Part shown: positions 8,032-15,317 of the stretch, one piece after another
Position numbering within the stretch: position 1 is the first letter of the stretch
Layout of the letters: every line of letters begins with the position of its first letter
NCBI RefSeq assembly: GCF_902506575.1
Contig: NZ_LR732544.1
Location: forward strand, 2,071,703 to 2,115,311
Source: Streptomyces mexicanus
GTDB taxonomy: Bacteria > Actinomycetota > Actinomycetes > Streptomycetales > Streptomycetaceae
DNA length: 43,609 nucleotides
Reading direction: 5' to 3'
Made by a program: the position numbers and the translations under genes
Notes under the pieces: generated by a model
Seen by the model: the letters and a program-made list of their open reading frames with translations, nothing else
Told to the model about the DNA's origin: nothing
Databases searched by the model: none

Positions 8032-9156
8032 GTGGCAAGCGTGATTCCGTCCCCGCCCTTAGGAACAGACGCCACCGCAGGTCCCTTCGCCCTCGCCTCC
8101 GGTGCCGCCACGGGAGCGGGCCCCGAGCGGGCCGTTGCCGAGCGCCGGTTCCGCTTCGAACTGGCCGCACACCCGGGTTCTCCCGCCCAGGCCAGACGCC
8201 TCACCAGGTCCCGGCTCACCGGCTGGTCGGTCTGCGAGGACACCTGCGACACCGCGGCCCTGGTCATCTCCGAACTGGTCACCAACGCCATCGTGCACAC
8301 CGCGAGCAGCCGGATCGTGTGCGAACTGCACGACGGCGACGACCGGGTGCGCATCGCGGTGCGTGACGAAGGCTGCGCGCCGGGCGAGCCCCATCCCTCT
8401 CCGCAGCGACCGGAGGAGGAACACGGCAGGGGCCTGCTCCTCATCGAGGCCCTCTGTCATGCCTGGGGCGCGCAGGAGCACGGCTCCGGGCTGGTGGTGT
8501 GGGCGGAACTGCCACGCGGCGGTGGCCAGGAAGCCCGGGAGGAGACCCGGACCGAAGCCCGGGCGGAGACTCGGGACGACGCCCGGGAGGAGACCCGGTC
8601 CGAGGCCCAGGCGAAGACACGGGCGGCGGCCGAGGACGGAACCCGGCACGAGGCCCGAGGGGACCTCGGCTGGGGCGCCCGCCCCAAGCCGCTGCCGCTC
8701 CCTTCCCCGTCGCGGGGCGGCCGAGACGCCTCGCGGGGGAAACCGGCGGCCCCGCAGGGCGTGCACGAGATACCGGCCGGCCTGCGGCAGGAACCCCAGG
8801 CCGACCGGCAGCCGTCTCCGGCCGAGCCGTCGTCGCCCGCCGAGCCGCAGTCGTCGCACGTCACGCAGCAGCCACAGTGGTCGCACATCACGCCGCAGCC
8901 ACCGTCGTCGCACGTCACGCCGCAGTCGCTGTCGGTCACGCCGCAGTCGCTGCCGGTCAAGCCGCAGCCGCAGTCGTCGCAGGTCCGGCATCAGTCGGCG
9001 GAGGGCGTGCAGCAGACTCCGCCGCTCAGGCGGCAGCCGCCGGCGGGCGTGCAGCAGCAGCCCTCCGGGGCCGTGACACGATCACCGCACACACCGCACA
9101 CACCACAGCCGGCGCATCCGCGCCGCACACAAGGAACGGGGGCCGTATGGCTGTGA
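8032..9156 (+). CDS. HATPase_c_2 anti-sigma-factor-like ATP-binding protein with long repetitive tail
   Basis: Residues ~40-161 form a GHKL histidine-kinase-like ATPase domain of the RsbW/anti-sigma type. The N box is ALVISELVTNAIVHT (Glu81, Asn85), the G1 box VRDEG (Asp112) and the G2 box HGRGLLLIEAL. There is no phosphoacceptor domain, as expected for this class. Residues 162-374 are an unusual tail. An 8-residue Arg/Glu repeat (EAREETRT-like) comes first, then a Pro-rich linker, then Ser-His-Val-Thr-Pro-Gln repeats. The GTG at 8032 gives the usual VASVIPSPPLG start. The final 10 bp overlap the next gene. It is divergent from the HTH/DUF397 pair and completes a whiJ-type locus; a role as a partner-switch kinase or anti-sigma factor is inferred. 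Confidence 0.88.
   Translation: MASVIPSPPLGTDATAGPFALASGAATGAGPERAVAERRFRFELAAHPGSPAQARRLTRSRLTGWSVCEDTCDTAALVISELVTNAIVHTASSRIVCELHDGDDRVRIAVRDEGCAPGEPHPSPQRPEEEHGRGLLLIEALCHAWGAQEHGSGLVVWAELPRGGGQEAREETRTEARAETRDDAREETRSEAQAKTRAAAEDGTRHEARGDLGWGARPKPLPLPSPSRGGRDASRGKPAAPQGVHEIPAGLRQEPQADRQPSPAEPSSPAEPQSSHVTQQPQWSHITPQPPSSHVTPQSLSVTPQSLPVKPQPQSSQVRHQSAEGVQQTPPLRRQPPAGVQQQPSGAVTRSPHTPHTPQPAHPRRTQGTGAVWL
8530..8652. repeat. 24-bp coding repeat in the ATPase tail
   Basis: About four 24-bp units encode successive 8-residue blocks EAREETRT, EARAETRD, DAREETRS and EAQAKTRA, followed by decayed copies. The pattern predicts a charged helical or coiled segment directly after the ATPase domain. Confidence 0.7.
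8869..8990. repeat. 24-27-bp coding repeat in the ATPase tail
   Basis: Degenerate units with the core CGTCGCACGTCACGCCGCAG encode SSHVTPQ-like blocks in the last third of the ATP-binding protein. It is separate from the Arg/Glu repeat at 8530-8652. Confidence 0.65.
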
Positions 9157-9614
9157 GCGGCGCTTCCGGCTCCGGCCAGGTACGCAGCCTCGACACACTG
9201 GTACGCCTGGGGCGCGAGACGCGCGCGCCGGGGCGGCTCGACGCGGCCGCCGCGCCGTACCGACTGGCCCTGCCCGACGGCATGACGGTCCCGCTGGGCT
9301 GCGACGCGGTGGCGGCGCCGGCCGACTTCGGACCCCAGCTGCTGCCGCGGCTGCCCCGCGTGGGCTGCGTCTACGCCGATGCGAGCACGTGGTGGTGGAT
9401 CGTCCCGGCCGACTCCGACTACGCCCTTCAGTGGCCCGCCCCGGCGCTCTACGCCACCGGCGCGGTCCTCCCCGGCGGCCGGCCGGACCGGCCGCCCACG
9501 CTCATCCACCGGCCGGAGGGCACGGTCCCGTACACCCCGCCGATCCCCCTCTACCTGGCCCTGTGCCGGGTGACGGGCACGACACCGGCGTGGTCACGCC
9601 CGGTCAACGTGTAG
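9147..9614 (+). CDS. Conserved hypothetical partner of the ATPase
   Basis: A 155-aa protein starting at the ATG at 9147 inside the end of the ATPase gene (10-bp overlap, ATG in a different frame), which implies coupled translation. It contains a compact Trp-rich core (DASTWWWIVPADSDYALQWP) and a proline-rich C-terminal half (RPDRPPTLIHRPEGTVPYTPP). No signal peptide, membrane segment or named domain is evident. Proteins of this type commonly follow HATPase_c_2 genes in Streptomyces, so a role as partner of that protein is likely but unproven. A strong terminator follows 46 bp downstream. Confidence 0.8.
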   Translation: MAVSGASGSGQVRSLDTLVRLGRETRAPGRLDAAAAPYRLALPDGMTVPLGCDAVAAPADFGPQLLPRLPRVGCVYADASTWWWIVPADSDYALQWPAPALYATGAVLPGGRPDRPPTLIHRPEGTVPYTPPIPLYLALCRVTGTTPAWSRPVNV

Positions 9615-9660
9615 CACGCCCGCTGAGGCGTGCAGCGCGCACCCGAGGCCGCACACATCA

Positions 9661-9701
9661 GGGAGGGGCTGCCGGGCACGTAGCGTCCGGCAGCCCCTCC
9701 C
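9661..9701 (+). terminator. Strong hairpin terminator after the ATPase pair
   Basis: Perfect 15-bp arms (GGGAGGGGCTGCCGG at 9661-9675 and its complement at 9687-9701) enclose an 11-nt loop. There is no U-tract, as is usual in Streptomyces. It lies downstream of the + strand gene ending at 9614 and before the convergent small gene. Confidence 0.85.
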
Positions 9702-9771
9702 TCACATCTGCGTCTCCTGCACCTCTGCGTCCCGTCTGCACGCGGGGGCCGGCACCGTGCGCCGACGCCTC

Positions 9772-9957
9772 TCAGGCGGTGGCGTCACCGCCGTTCTCAC
9801 CGCCGCGGACGATCACCAGGAACGTGTCCGTCGCGAGGTCCATGACGACCTCTGCGGGCAGGCCCTCCAGACGCCGCGCATGCGCGAACTCCTCCGCCGG
9901 CCACGACCCGCGCGGCCCGCCGGCGGGAAAGCGCTCGAGCACCGTTCGCCCGTTCAC
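9772..9957 (-). CDS. Small hypothetical protein (61 aa)
   Basis: A 61-aa protein on the minus strand. The GTG at 9957 is favoured because GGAGG stands 6 nt before it; the frame also extends to a TTG at 10002. The sequence VNGRTVLERFPAGGPRGSW followed by an AEEFAHARRLEGLPAEVV segment and the strand DTFLVIVRGG looks like a folded soluble mini-protein. No family is recognised and no signal peptide or membrane segment is seen. It could be a regulator-locus accessory, given its position behind the whiJ-type genes. Confidence 0.55.
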   Translation of the reverse strand: MNGRTVLERFPAGGPRGSWPAEEFAHARRLEGLPAEVVMDLATDTFLVIVRGGENGGDATA

Positions 9958-10157
9958 CCTGCACCTCCATGTAGCGCTGTACTCGAAAGATTTAAACGCC
10001 AAGCATGGGGTGAAGGCCTCACTCAGTGACGGTACTGAGACCTAGTTGACACGAGTTCAACGCCGAAGATGCGTCTGACCTCACACTTTCGGAGCATTCG
10101 GGAACTTCTCGCGTCAACTCGACCACCGAGAGTGAACACGTTCGAGGGACTCCGCGG

Positions 10158-10931
10158 TCAGCCGTGCACCGCCGCGCGGAGCACGTTCTCGGCCTCGGTG
10201 ACCGCGCGCAGCAGGTCGGCGGGCGACGCCGTCAGGCCGCTGAGGAGGTCGTCCACCCCGGTCAGACCGGCGCGCGCGAGGAGGCCCTTGTCGTTGGTGG
10301 TCCACTCCCCCCGTGCGGCCAGGACCGCGTGGGCGGTCTGGGTCGCGGCGAGGGCCACGGCGCCGGCGACCTGGGCGAGGGCGCCCTTGGGCGCGTGGCC
10401 GGCCTTGGCGTAGGCGAGCGTGGCGGCGGCCATGCCGTACCAGCGCTCCGGGGCGCTGCGGCGCAGCGCGGGCGGGTAGACGGCGGGGCGCGGCAGCTCG
10501 CCGCGCAGCACCTGGTTGATCGCGAGTTCGGCCACGACCAGGTAGCTGGGGATGCCCGCGAGGTGGAACAGCAGCGGCTCCACCCGGAACCGCCCCTCCT
10601 CGGCCTCCGCCCACTCGTGCTCCACGGCGTCGAGGTCCCGGTAATGCACATCGACACGGCGCCCGTCGATCGTCAGCCAGGCGCCTCCGTTGAACACGCC
10701 GCCTCCCCAGCCGCCGACCTCGGAGACCTCGCCCTCCCAGCCGACGGCACGCAGGTCGGCGGGGTCGAACCGGCCGCGGTAGTAGACGGCGAGGTCCCAG
10801 TCGCTGCCGGGGCCGTGGGTGCCCTGGGCGCGGGAGCCGCCGAGGGCCACGGCCCGCACGCCGGGCAGGGCGGCGAGCCGGTCGGCGGTGTCGTCGAGGA
10901 AGGCCTGGTCCGTCCGGGCCTGCTGGGTCAT
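10158..10931 (-). CDS. Nucleotidyltransferase domain protein
   Basis: A 257-aa member of the pol-beta/KNTase nucleotidyltransferase superfamily. The signature GGSRAQGTHGPGSDWDLAVY has the GS pair at 32-33, Asp44 and Asp46. A third carboxylate, Asp94, comes from RRVDVHY. The C-terminal helical half is of the kind found in aminoglycoside nucleotidyltransferase-like and DUF4037 proteins. Its acceptor (small molecule, RNA or protein) is not predictable. It is read in the same direction as the uracil-DNA glycosylase gene 84 bp upstream and may be cotranscribed. Confidence 0.85.
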   Translation of the reverse strand: MTQQARTDQAFLDDTADRLAALPGVRAVALGGSRAQGTHGPGSDWDLAVYYRGRFDPADLRAVGWEGEVSEVGGWGGGVFNGGAWLTIDGRRVDVHYRDLDAVEHEWAEAEEGRFRVEPLLFHLAGIPSYLVVAELAINQVLRGELPRPAVYPPALRRSAPERWYGMAAATLAYAKAGHAPKGALAQVAGAVALAATQTAHAVLAARGEWTTNDKGLLARAGLTGVDDLLSGLTASPADLLRAVTEAENVLRAAVHG

Positions 10932-11015
10932 CGGGTCCTCCTGTCGGGGCGCGGCCGGACCCGCTCCTGCGGCGGCGTCGCGGACCGGCGGGGTGACTCG
11001 GTCTGCCCGGTGGGC

Positions 11016-11720
11016 TCAGGTGCTGCGGGTCGGGAGGCCGGCCGTGTGCGCCGCGGTGCGCAGGACGTCCCGGAGCATCGCGGGGGTGAGGCGGCCGGTG
11101 AAGGTGTTGCGCTGACTGACGTGGAAGCAGCCGTAGAGGTCGAGGCCGTCCAGCGGCACGTGGACGCCGTGGGCGAAGGCCGGGCGGGGCCGGGGCACCG
11201 TCCAGCCGGCCTCGGCGAAGGCGGGCAGCGCCGCCTGCCAGCCGAAGGCGCCGAGCACCACCACGGCCCGCAGGGTGGGCCGCAGCAGATGCAGCTCCTG
11301 CACCAGCCACGGCCGGCAGGTGTCCCGCTCGCCGGGCGTCGGCTTGTTGGCGGGCGGTGCGCAGTGCACGGGCGAGGTGACGCGCACGCCGTACAGTTCC
11401 AGGCCGTCGCCGGCGCGGACGGAGGTGGGCTGCGAGGCGAGCCCCACGTCGTACAGCGCCTCGTACAGCACGTCGCCCGAGCGGTCCCCGGTGAACATGC
11501 GGCCGGTCCGGTTGCCGCCGTGCGCGGCCGGGGCCAGGCCTACGATCAGCAGCCGGGCGTCCGCCGGCCCGAACCCCGGCACCGGCCGCCCCCAGTACGT
11601 CCAGTCGGCGAACGCCGCCCGTTTGGTACGGGCCACCTCCTCGCGCCAGGCCACGAGCCGCGGACAGGCCCGGCACTCCGTGATCCGCCGGTCGAGGGCC
11701 GCGAGGCTGCTGGGGTCCAT
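11016..11720 (-). CDS. Uracil-DNA glycosylase, family 5 (UdgB type)
   Basis: Excises uracil and other deaminated bases from DNA. The 234-aa protein has the family-5 motif 1, [20 protein letters not shown] (residues 61-80). The first Asp/Asn position of motif 1 is Ala, as in UDGb. Motif 3 is HVSQRN at ~200. Four cysteines, Cys16, Cys19, Cys120 and Cys135, are placed to hold a 4Fe-4S cluster. The start ATG at 11720 is preceded by GGTGGAG. Family-5 enzymes tolerate hypoxanthine and are common in GC-rich actinobacteria and thermophiles, where cytosine deamination is frequent. Confidence 0.92.
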   Translation of the reverse strand: MDPSSLAALDRRITECRACPRLVAWREEVARTKRAAFADWTYWGRPVPGFGPADARLLIVGLAPAAHGGNRTGRMFTGDRSGDVLYEALYDVGLASQPTSVRAGDGLELYGVRVTSPVHCAPPANKPTPGERDTCRPWLVQELHLLRPTLRAVVVLGAFGWQAALPAFAEAGWTVPRPRPAFAHGVHVPLDGLDLYGCFHVSQRNTFTGRLTPAMLRDVLRTAAHTAGLPTRST

Positions 11721-11761
11721 GGCTCCACCCTAGTTTCGCCGGGTGCGGCGGTGCGACGAAG

Positions 11762-11881
11762 TCCCTCCGGTGCGATGCGCGAAGAGGACACGTTCCCTCC
11801 GGTGCGATTCCCGAAGACGAGACATCCCTCCGGTGCGATGCACGAGACGAGATGTCCCTCCGGTGCGATGCGTGAAGAGAC
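11762..11881. repeat. Tandem repeat array, four ~31-bp units
   Basis: Units begin at 11762, 11794, 11825 and 11855, shrinking from 32 to 27 bp. Each starts TCCCTCCGGTGCGAT and continues with a GAAGA- or GAGACGAGA-like purine segment. The array occupies the divergent gap between the glycosylase gene and the S4-domain gene, ending 14 bp before the latter's start, so it can affect both promoters. Confidence 0.85.
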
Positions 11882-11894
11882 TAAGGTCGGAGCC

Positions 11895-12515
11895 ATGGCT
11901 TCCCAGGACGACGAGCGCGAGATGGACCGTGACCAGGACGCCGGCGGGCGCGCCGGGGCCGAAGCGTCCGCCGCCGTGGATCCCAAGGTCGCCGCCGCCG
12001 TCGCCGCCGCGGAGGCGGCCGCCCCGGCGAACGGCGAGACCGTGCGGATCGACAGCTGGATCTGGGCCGTACGGCTGGTCAAGACCCGCTCCGTCGGCGC
12101 CACCGCCTGCCGCGGCGGGCACGTCCGGGTGAACGGCGAGCGGGTCAAACCCGCGCACGCGGTGCGCGTCGGCGACGAGGTGCGCCTGCGGCACGAGGGC
12201 CGGGAGCGGATCGTCGTCGTCAAGCGGCTCATCCGCAAGCGCGTGGGAGCCCCGGTGGCCGCCCAGTGCTACATCGACAACTCCCCGCCGCCCCCGCCGC
12301 GCGAGGCCGTCGCCCCCGTCGGTGTGCGCGACCGCGGCACCGGCCGCCCCACCAAGCGCGACCGCCGCGAACTGGAGCGCCTGCGCGGACTGGGCGCCCC
12401 GGGCGGCGTGGACGGCGTACGCGGAGTGGGCGCAGTGGGCGGCTTCGCCGGACCGGGCGGACCGGGCGGCCGGGGCGGGTCCGGTGCGCCGGGAGGCCGT
12501 CCGCAGGGACGGTGA
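11895..12515 (+). CDS. S4-domain RNA-binding protein (Hsp15-like)
   Basis: A 206-aa protein. The first ~48 residues are acidic and Ala-rich. Residues ~50-115 form an S4 RNA-binding fold: IDSWIWAVRLVKTRS, then ACRGGHVRVNGERVKPAHAV, then GDEVRLRHEGRERIVVV. This is the arrangement seen in Hsp15, which binds the 50S subunit with stalled peptidyl-tRNA in E. coli. The C-terminal half carries basic KRDRRELERLRGLG and ends in a Gly-rich tail. The start ATG at 11895 follows GGTCGGAGCC. Role in ribosome rescue is inferred from the family only. Confidence 0.88.
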   Translation: MASQDDEREMDRDQDAGGRAGAEASAAVDPKVAAAVAAAEAAAPANGETVRIDSWIWAVRLVKTRSVGATACRGGHVRVNGERVKPAHAVRVGDEVRLRHEGRERIVVVKRLIRKRVGAPVAAQCYIDNSPPPPPREAVAPVGVRDRGTGRPTKRDRRELERLRGLGAPGGVDGVRGVGAVGGFAGPGGPGGRGGSGAPGGRPQGR

Positions 12516-12596
12516 ACTGCTCCACATCCCCCTTGCTCCACCTTTGTCCCGTTTCCCCACGGGAGAGTACGGTGCAAGGAGGAGTGGGGATGGGCC

Positions 12597-12863
12597 ATGC
12601 GGACCGGCAGCGAACCGACGACCGCGCGCAGTGCTCTGCGGGCGCGGTTCTGGCTGAGCCTGTGGGGGGTGGCGTGGGCGATCTTCGGTGTCGCCCTGTT
12701 CGTGTTGCTCGGGCACCCGGGGTGGGCGGCGGCCTGCGGCGTGGTGTGGCTGCTGATGGCCGTCGACTTCACGGTGATCGTGCGGCATCTGCGGCAGGGC
12801 CCGCACTACCAGCCGGGCCGCGACGTCCCGCCGTACCGGCCGCCCGAGCGCGGGGACCGCTAG
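12597..12863 (+). CDS. Small two-pass membrane protein (DUF6343-like)
   Basis: An 88-aa protein with a short basic N-terminus and two hydrophobic helices (about residues 20-40, FWLSLWGVAWAIFGVALFVL, and 43-61, WAAACGVVWLLMAVDFTVI). A polar tail contains PGRDVPPYRPP. This arrangement matches the streptomycete DUF6343 family, of unknown function. A purine-rich AGGAGTGGGG precedes the ATG at 12597. The stop codon TAG is the first triplet of the repeat array that follows. Confidence 0.8.
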   Translation: MRTGSEPTTARSALRARFWLSLWGVAWAIFGVALFVLLGHPGWAAACGVVWLLMAVDFTVIVRHLRQGPHYQPGRDVPPYRPPERGDR

Positions 12864-12980
12864 GGGTGCGTACCCACTTGGGGGTACGTGCCCGCTCGGG
12901 GGTGCCCACCCACTAGGGGTACATGCCCGCTCGGGGATGCCCACCCACTAGGGGTGCGTGCGCGTTCGGGAATGCGTGCC
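12861..12980. repeat. Tandem repeat array, ~35-bp units
   Basis: Units with the core TAGGGGTACATGCCCGCTCG and a trailing GCCCACCCAC start near 12878, 12914 and 12949; a partial unit at 12861 includes the stop codon of the small membrane protein. The array separates this gene from the convergent TPR gene. Confidence 0.8.
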
Positions 12981-13053
12981 GGCTGGAGGGCGGATCCGTC
13001 GGCGGGTGCGCCCGCCCGGGAGCCTGACGCCCCTGGGCGCGACGGCCGGCGAG

Positions 13054-13434
13054 TCAGGCGTCGAACCGGGCCCGCTGCAGGTACTCCGGGTTCGGGTCCA
13101 GCGCGGCGGCCAGCCGGAAGTGGCGCTTGGCCTGGTCGGGGCGGCCCTGCCGCTCGTAGGTGCGGGCGAGCGCGAAGTGCGCGTAGGCGTTGTCCGGCTC
13201 GCGTTCCAGGACGATGCTGAACTCGAGTTCGGCGGGTCTGAGTTGCGCGGCGGCGAAGAAGGCCCGCGCCCGCAGCAGCCGGGCGGCGGTGTTCTCGGGG
13301 TGCGCGGCGATGACTCCGTCGAGCAGCTTCACCGCGCCCCGTGGATCCCGCGCCGCCAGCAGTTGCTCGGCGGCGCGGAAGTCTATGACATGCGTCTCCG
13401 GAGTACGTCCGGTGGAACCACTGGAGTCGGGCAC
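13054..13434 (-). CDS. Tetratricopeptide repeat protein
   Basis: A 126-aa protein made almost entirely of about three TPR units: AAEQLLAARDPRGAVKLLDG, then NTAARLLRARAFFAAAQLRP, then NAYAHFALARTYERQGRPDQ and a capping helix. It is too short for a scaffold and probably binds a single partner. It starts at a GTG at 13434 with AAGGAC upstream, and lies just downstream of coaE on the same strand. Small TPR proteins at this position next to coaE are common in Streptomyces; function unknown. Confidence 0.88.
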   Translation of the reverse strand: MPDSSGSTGRTPETHVIDFRAAEQLLAARDPRGAVKLLDGVIAAHPENTAARLLRARAFFAAAQLRPAELEFSIVLEREPDNAYAHFALARTYERQGRPDQAKRHFRLAAALDPNPEYLQRARFDA

Positions 13435-13484
13435 GACACAGTCCTTCCCTTACTGGGACGTTTCAACGCCCCTGCCGGGCAGGG

Positions 13485-14141
13485 CTATTCCTGGGACGGC
13501 TGTCCCGGCGACGCCTCGTGCGGGCCTTGCGCGGCCAGGCGAGGGGCGTGCGCGCGGCGCACGAGCTCCTCCCACACGTCCCGCACCCGCTGCCGCAGCC
13601 GCTCCAGCGGGACGTCGTTGTCGATGACGATGTCCGCGATCTTCCGGCGTTCCTCCCGCGTGGCCTGGGCGGCCATGCGGGCGCGCGCGTCCTGTTCGGT
13701 CATGCCGCGCAGCCGCACGAGCCGGTCGAGCTGCGTCTCGGGGGCGGCGTCCACGACGATCACCAGGTCGTACAGCGGGGCCAGGCCGTTCTCCGTCAGG
13801 AGGGGCACGTCGTGGACCACGACGGCGTCGTCGGCGGCGGCCTCCTGAAGTTCACGGGAGCGGGCGCCGACCAGCGGGTGCACGATCGCGTTCAGGGCGG
13901 CCAGTTTCGCCGGGTCGGCGAAGACGATCGCGCCCAGCCGGGGCCGGTCCAGGGTGCCGTCGGCGGCGAGCACGTCCGGGCCGAACGCCTCGACGACCGC
14001 CGCCAGGCCGGGCGTGCCCGGGGCGACGACCTCGCGTGCGATGCGGTCGGCGTCGATCAGGACCGCCCCGTGCTCCACGAGCAGCCGGGACACTTCGCTC
14101 TTACCGGCTCCGATGCCCCCGGTCAGGCCTACCTTCAGCAT
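13485..14141 (-). CDS. coaE: Dephospho-CoA kinase
   Basis: Catalyses the last step of coenzyme A synthesis, ATP-dependent phosphorylation of the 3'-hydroxyl of dephospho-CoA. The 218-aa protein has the P-loop [17 protein letters not shown] at residues 6-22, then [13 protein letters not shown], the CoA-domain segment [11 protein letters not shown] and [10 protein letters not shown], and the lid [16 protein letters not shown] with the late [10 protein letters not shown]. Length is typical; actinobacterial forms are sometimes fused to a UPF0157 domain, which is absent here. The ATG at 14141 opens directly at MLKVGLTGG. The gene is 45 bp after the PAC2-family gene and probably in one transcript with it. 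Confidence 0.96.
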   Translation of the reverse strand: MLKVGLTGGIGAGKSEVSRLLVEHGAVLIDADRIAREVVAPGTPGLAAVVEAFGPDVLAADGTLDRPRLGAIVFADPAKLAALNAIVHPLVGARSRELQEAAADDAVVVHDVPLLTENGLAPLYDLVIVVDAAPETQLDRLVRLRGMTEQDARARMAAQATREERRKIADIVIDNDVPLERLRQRVRDVWEELVRRAHAPRLAAQGPHEASPGQPSQE

Positions 14142-14186
14142 GAGCGGCAGCTTAGGGCCTGCCCACGCGGGGGCGCCCGGCGGGCG

Positions 14187-15125
14187 TCAGTTGTCGCCCT
14201 CCCGCTCCGCCAGGAACTTCTCGAACTCCCGGCCGATCTCCTCCGCCGAGGGGATCTCCAGGGGCTCGGCGAGCATGTTGCCGCGGGTCTGCGCGCCGGC
14301 CGCGGCATCGTACTGGTGCTCGAGGCCCTGGACGAGGCTGGTGAGTTCGTCGTCGCCCTCGCGGATCTGCCGGTCGATCTCCGTCTGCGTGCGGTGGGCG
14401 TCGCTGCGCAGGGCGTGGGCGACGGTCGGCAGGACCAGGCCGGTGGCGGCCGTGATGGCCTCCAGGGCGGTCAGCGCGGCGTCGGGGTAGGGCGAGCGGG
14501 CGATGTAGTGCGGCACGTGCGCCGCCACGCCCAGGACGTCGTGCCCGGCCTCCATGAGGCGGTACTCCAGCAGTGCCTCGGCGCTGCCGGGCACCTGGGC
14601 CTCCTCGAAGGGGCTGCGGTGGCCGGGGACGAGGTCGCTGCGGTTGCCGTGCGGGGTCAGGCCGACCGGGCGGGTGTGCGGGACGCCCATGGGAATGCCG
14701 TGGAAGTTCACCGACAGGCGTACGCCGAGCCGTTCCACGATCTGCTGCACGGCCGCGGCGAAGCGCTCCCACTCCACGTCGGGTTCGGGCCCGGACAGCA
14801 GCAGGAAGGGCGCGCCGGTGGTGTCCTGGAGCAGGCGCACCTCGATGGCGGGCACCTCGTAACCGGTCCAGCGGTCGCGCCGGAAGGTCAGCAGGGGGCG
14901 CCGGGCCCGGTAGTCCACGAGCCGGTCGTGGTCGAAGCGCGCCACCAGCTGGTGGGGCAGTGAGTCGAGGAGCCGTTCGACGATCTGGTCGCCGGTCTCA
15001 CCTGCGTCGATGTACCCGTCGAAGTGGTAGAGCATGACCAGGCCGGCCGATTCCTGGGCCAGCGCCATGTCGACGACCGCCAGACCCTTCGGCTCCCATG
15101 CGTACAAACCCTGCGGATCAAGCAC
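14187..15125 (-). CDS. PAC2-family protein (proteasome assembly chaperone-like)
   Basis: A 312-aa soluble protein of the PAC2/ATP-grasp-like superfamily, marked by [37 protein letters not shown] and a long helical C-terminus ([17 protein letters not shown]). Actinobacteria carry such proteins alongside the 20S proteasome, but a chaperone role has not been assigned from sequence. It starts at a GTG at 15125 behind AGGAGGGGCG. It is located between rpsA and coaE, a conserved order in Streptomyces. Confidence 0.88.
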   Translation of the reverse strand: MLDPQGLYAWEPKGLAVVDMALAQESAGLVMLYHFDGYIDAGETGDQIVERLLDSLPHQLVARFDHDRLVDYRARRPLLTFRRDRWTGYEVPAIEVRLLQDTTGAPFLLLSGPEPDVEWERFAAAVQQIVERLGVRLSVNFHGIPMGVPHTRPVGLTPHGNRSDLVPGHRSPFEEAQVPGSAEALLEYRLMEAGHDVLGVAAHVPHYIARSPYPDAALTALEAITAATGLVLPTVAHALRSDAHRTQTEIDRQIREGDDELTSLVQGLEHQYDAAAGAQTRGNMLAEPLEIPSAEEIGREFEKFLAEREGDN

Positions 15126-15245
15126 TGTGAACGCCCCTCCTTGTGTTCGTACGGGTACAACGAGGCGCGACGGGCAGGCATTCCCGCGCAGGGCCGGGGC
15201 TCCGGTGCGCCCCTTGACGGACCGGCGCCCGCTGTGCTGAGACGG

Positions 15246-15282
15246 CCGTGGCCCGCACCCCGGGTGGGGGTGCGGGCCACGG
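15246..15282 (-). terminator. Terminator after rpsA
   Basis: Perfect 16-bp arms (15246-15261 and 15267-15282, core CCGTGGCCCGCACCCC) with a 5-nt loop lie 36 bp beyond the rpsA stop on the minus strand. There is no U-tract. It separates rpsA from the PAC2/coaE unit. Confidence 0.88.
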
Positions 15283-15317
15283 CTTCAGGCCAGGGGCTTA
15301 CTGCCCAGCGGTGAGCG

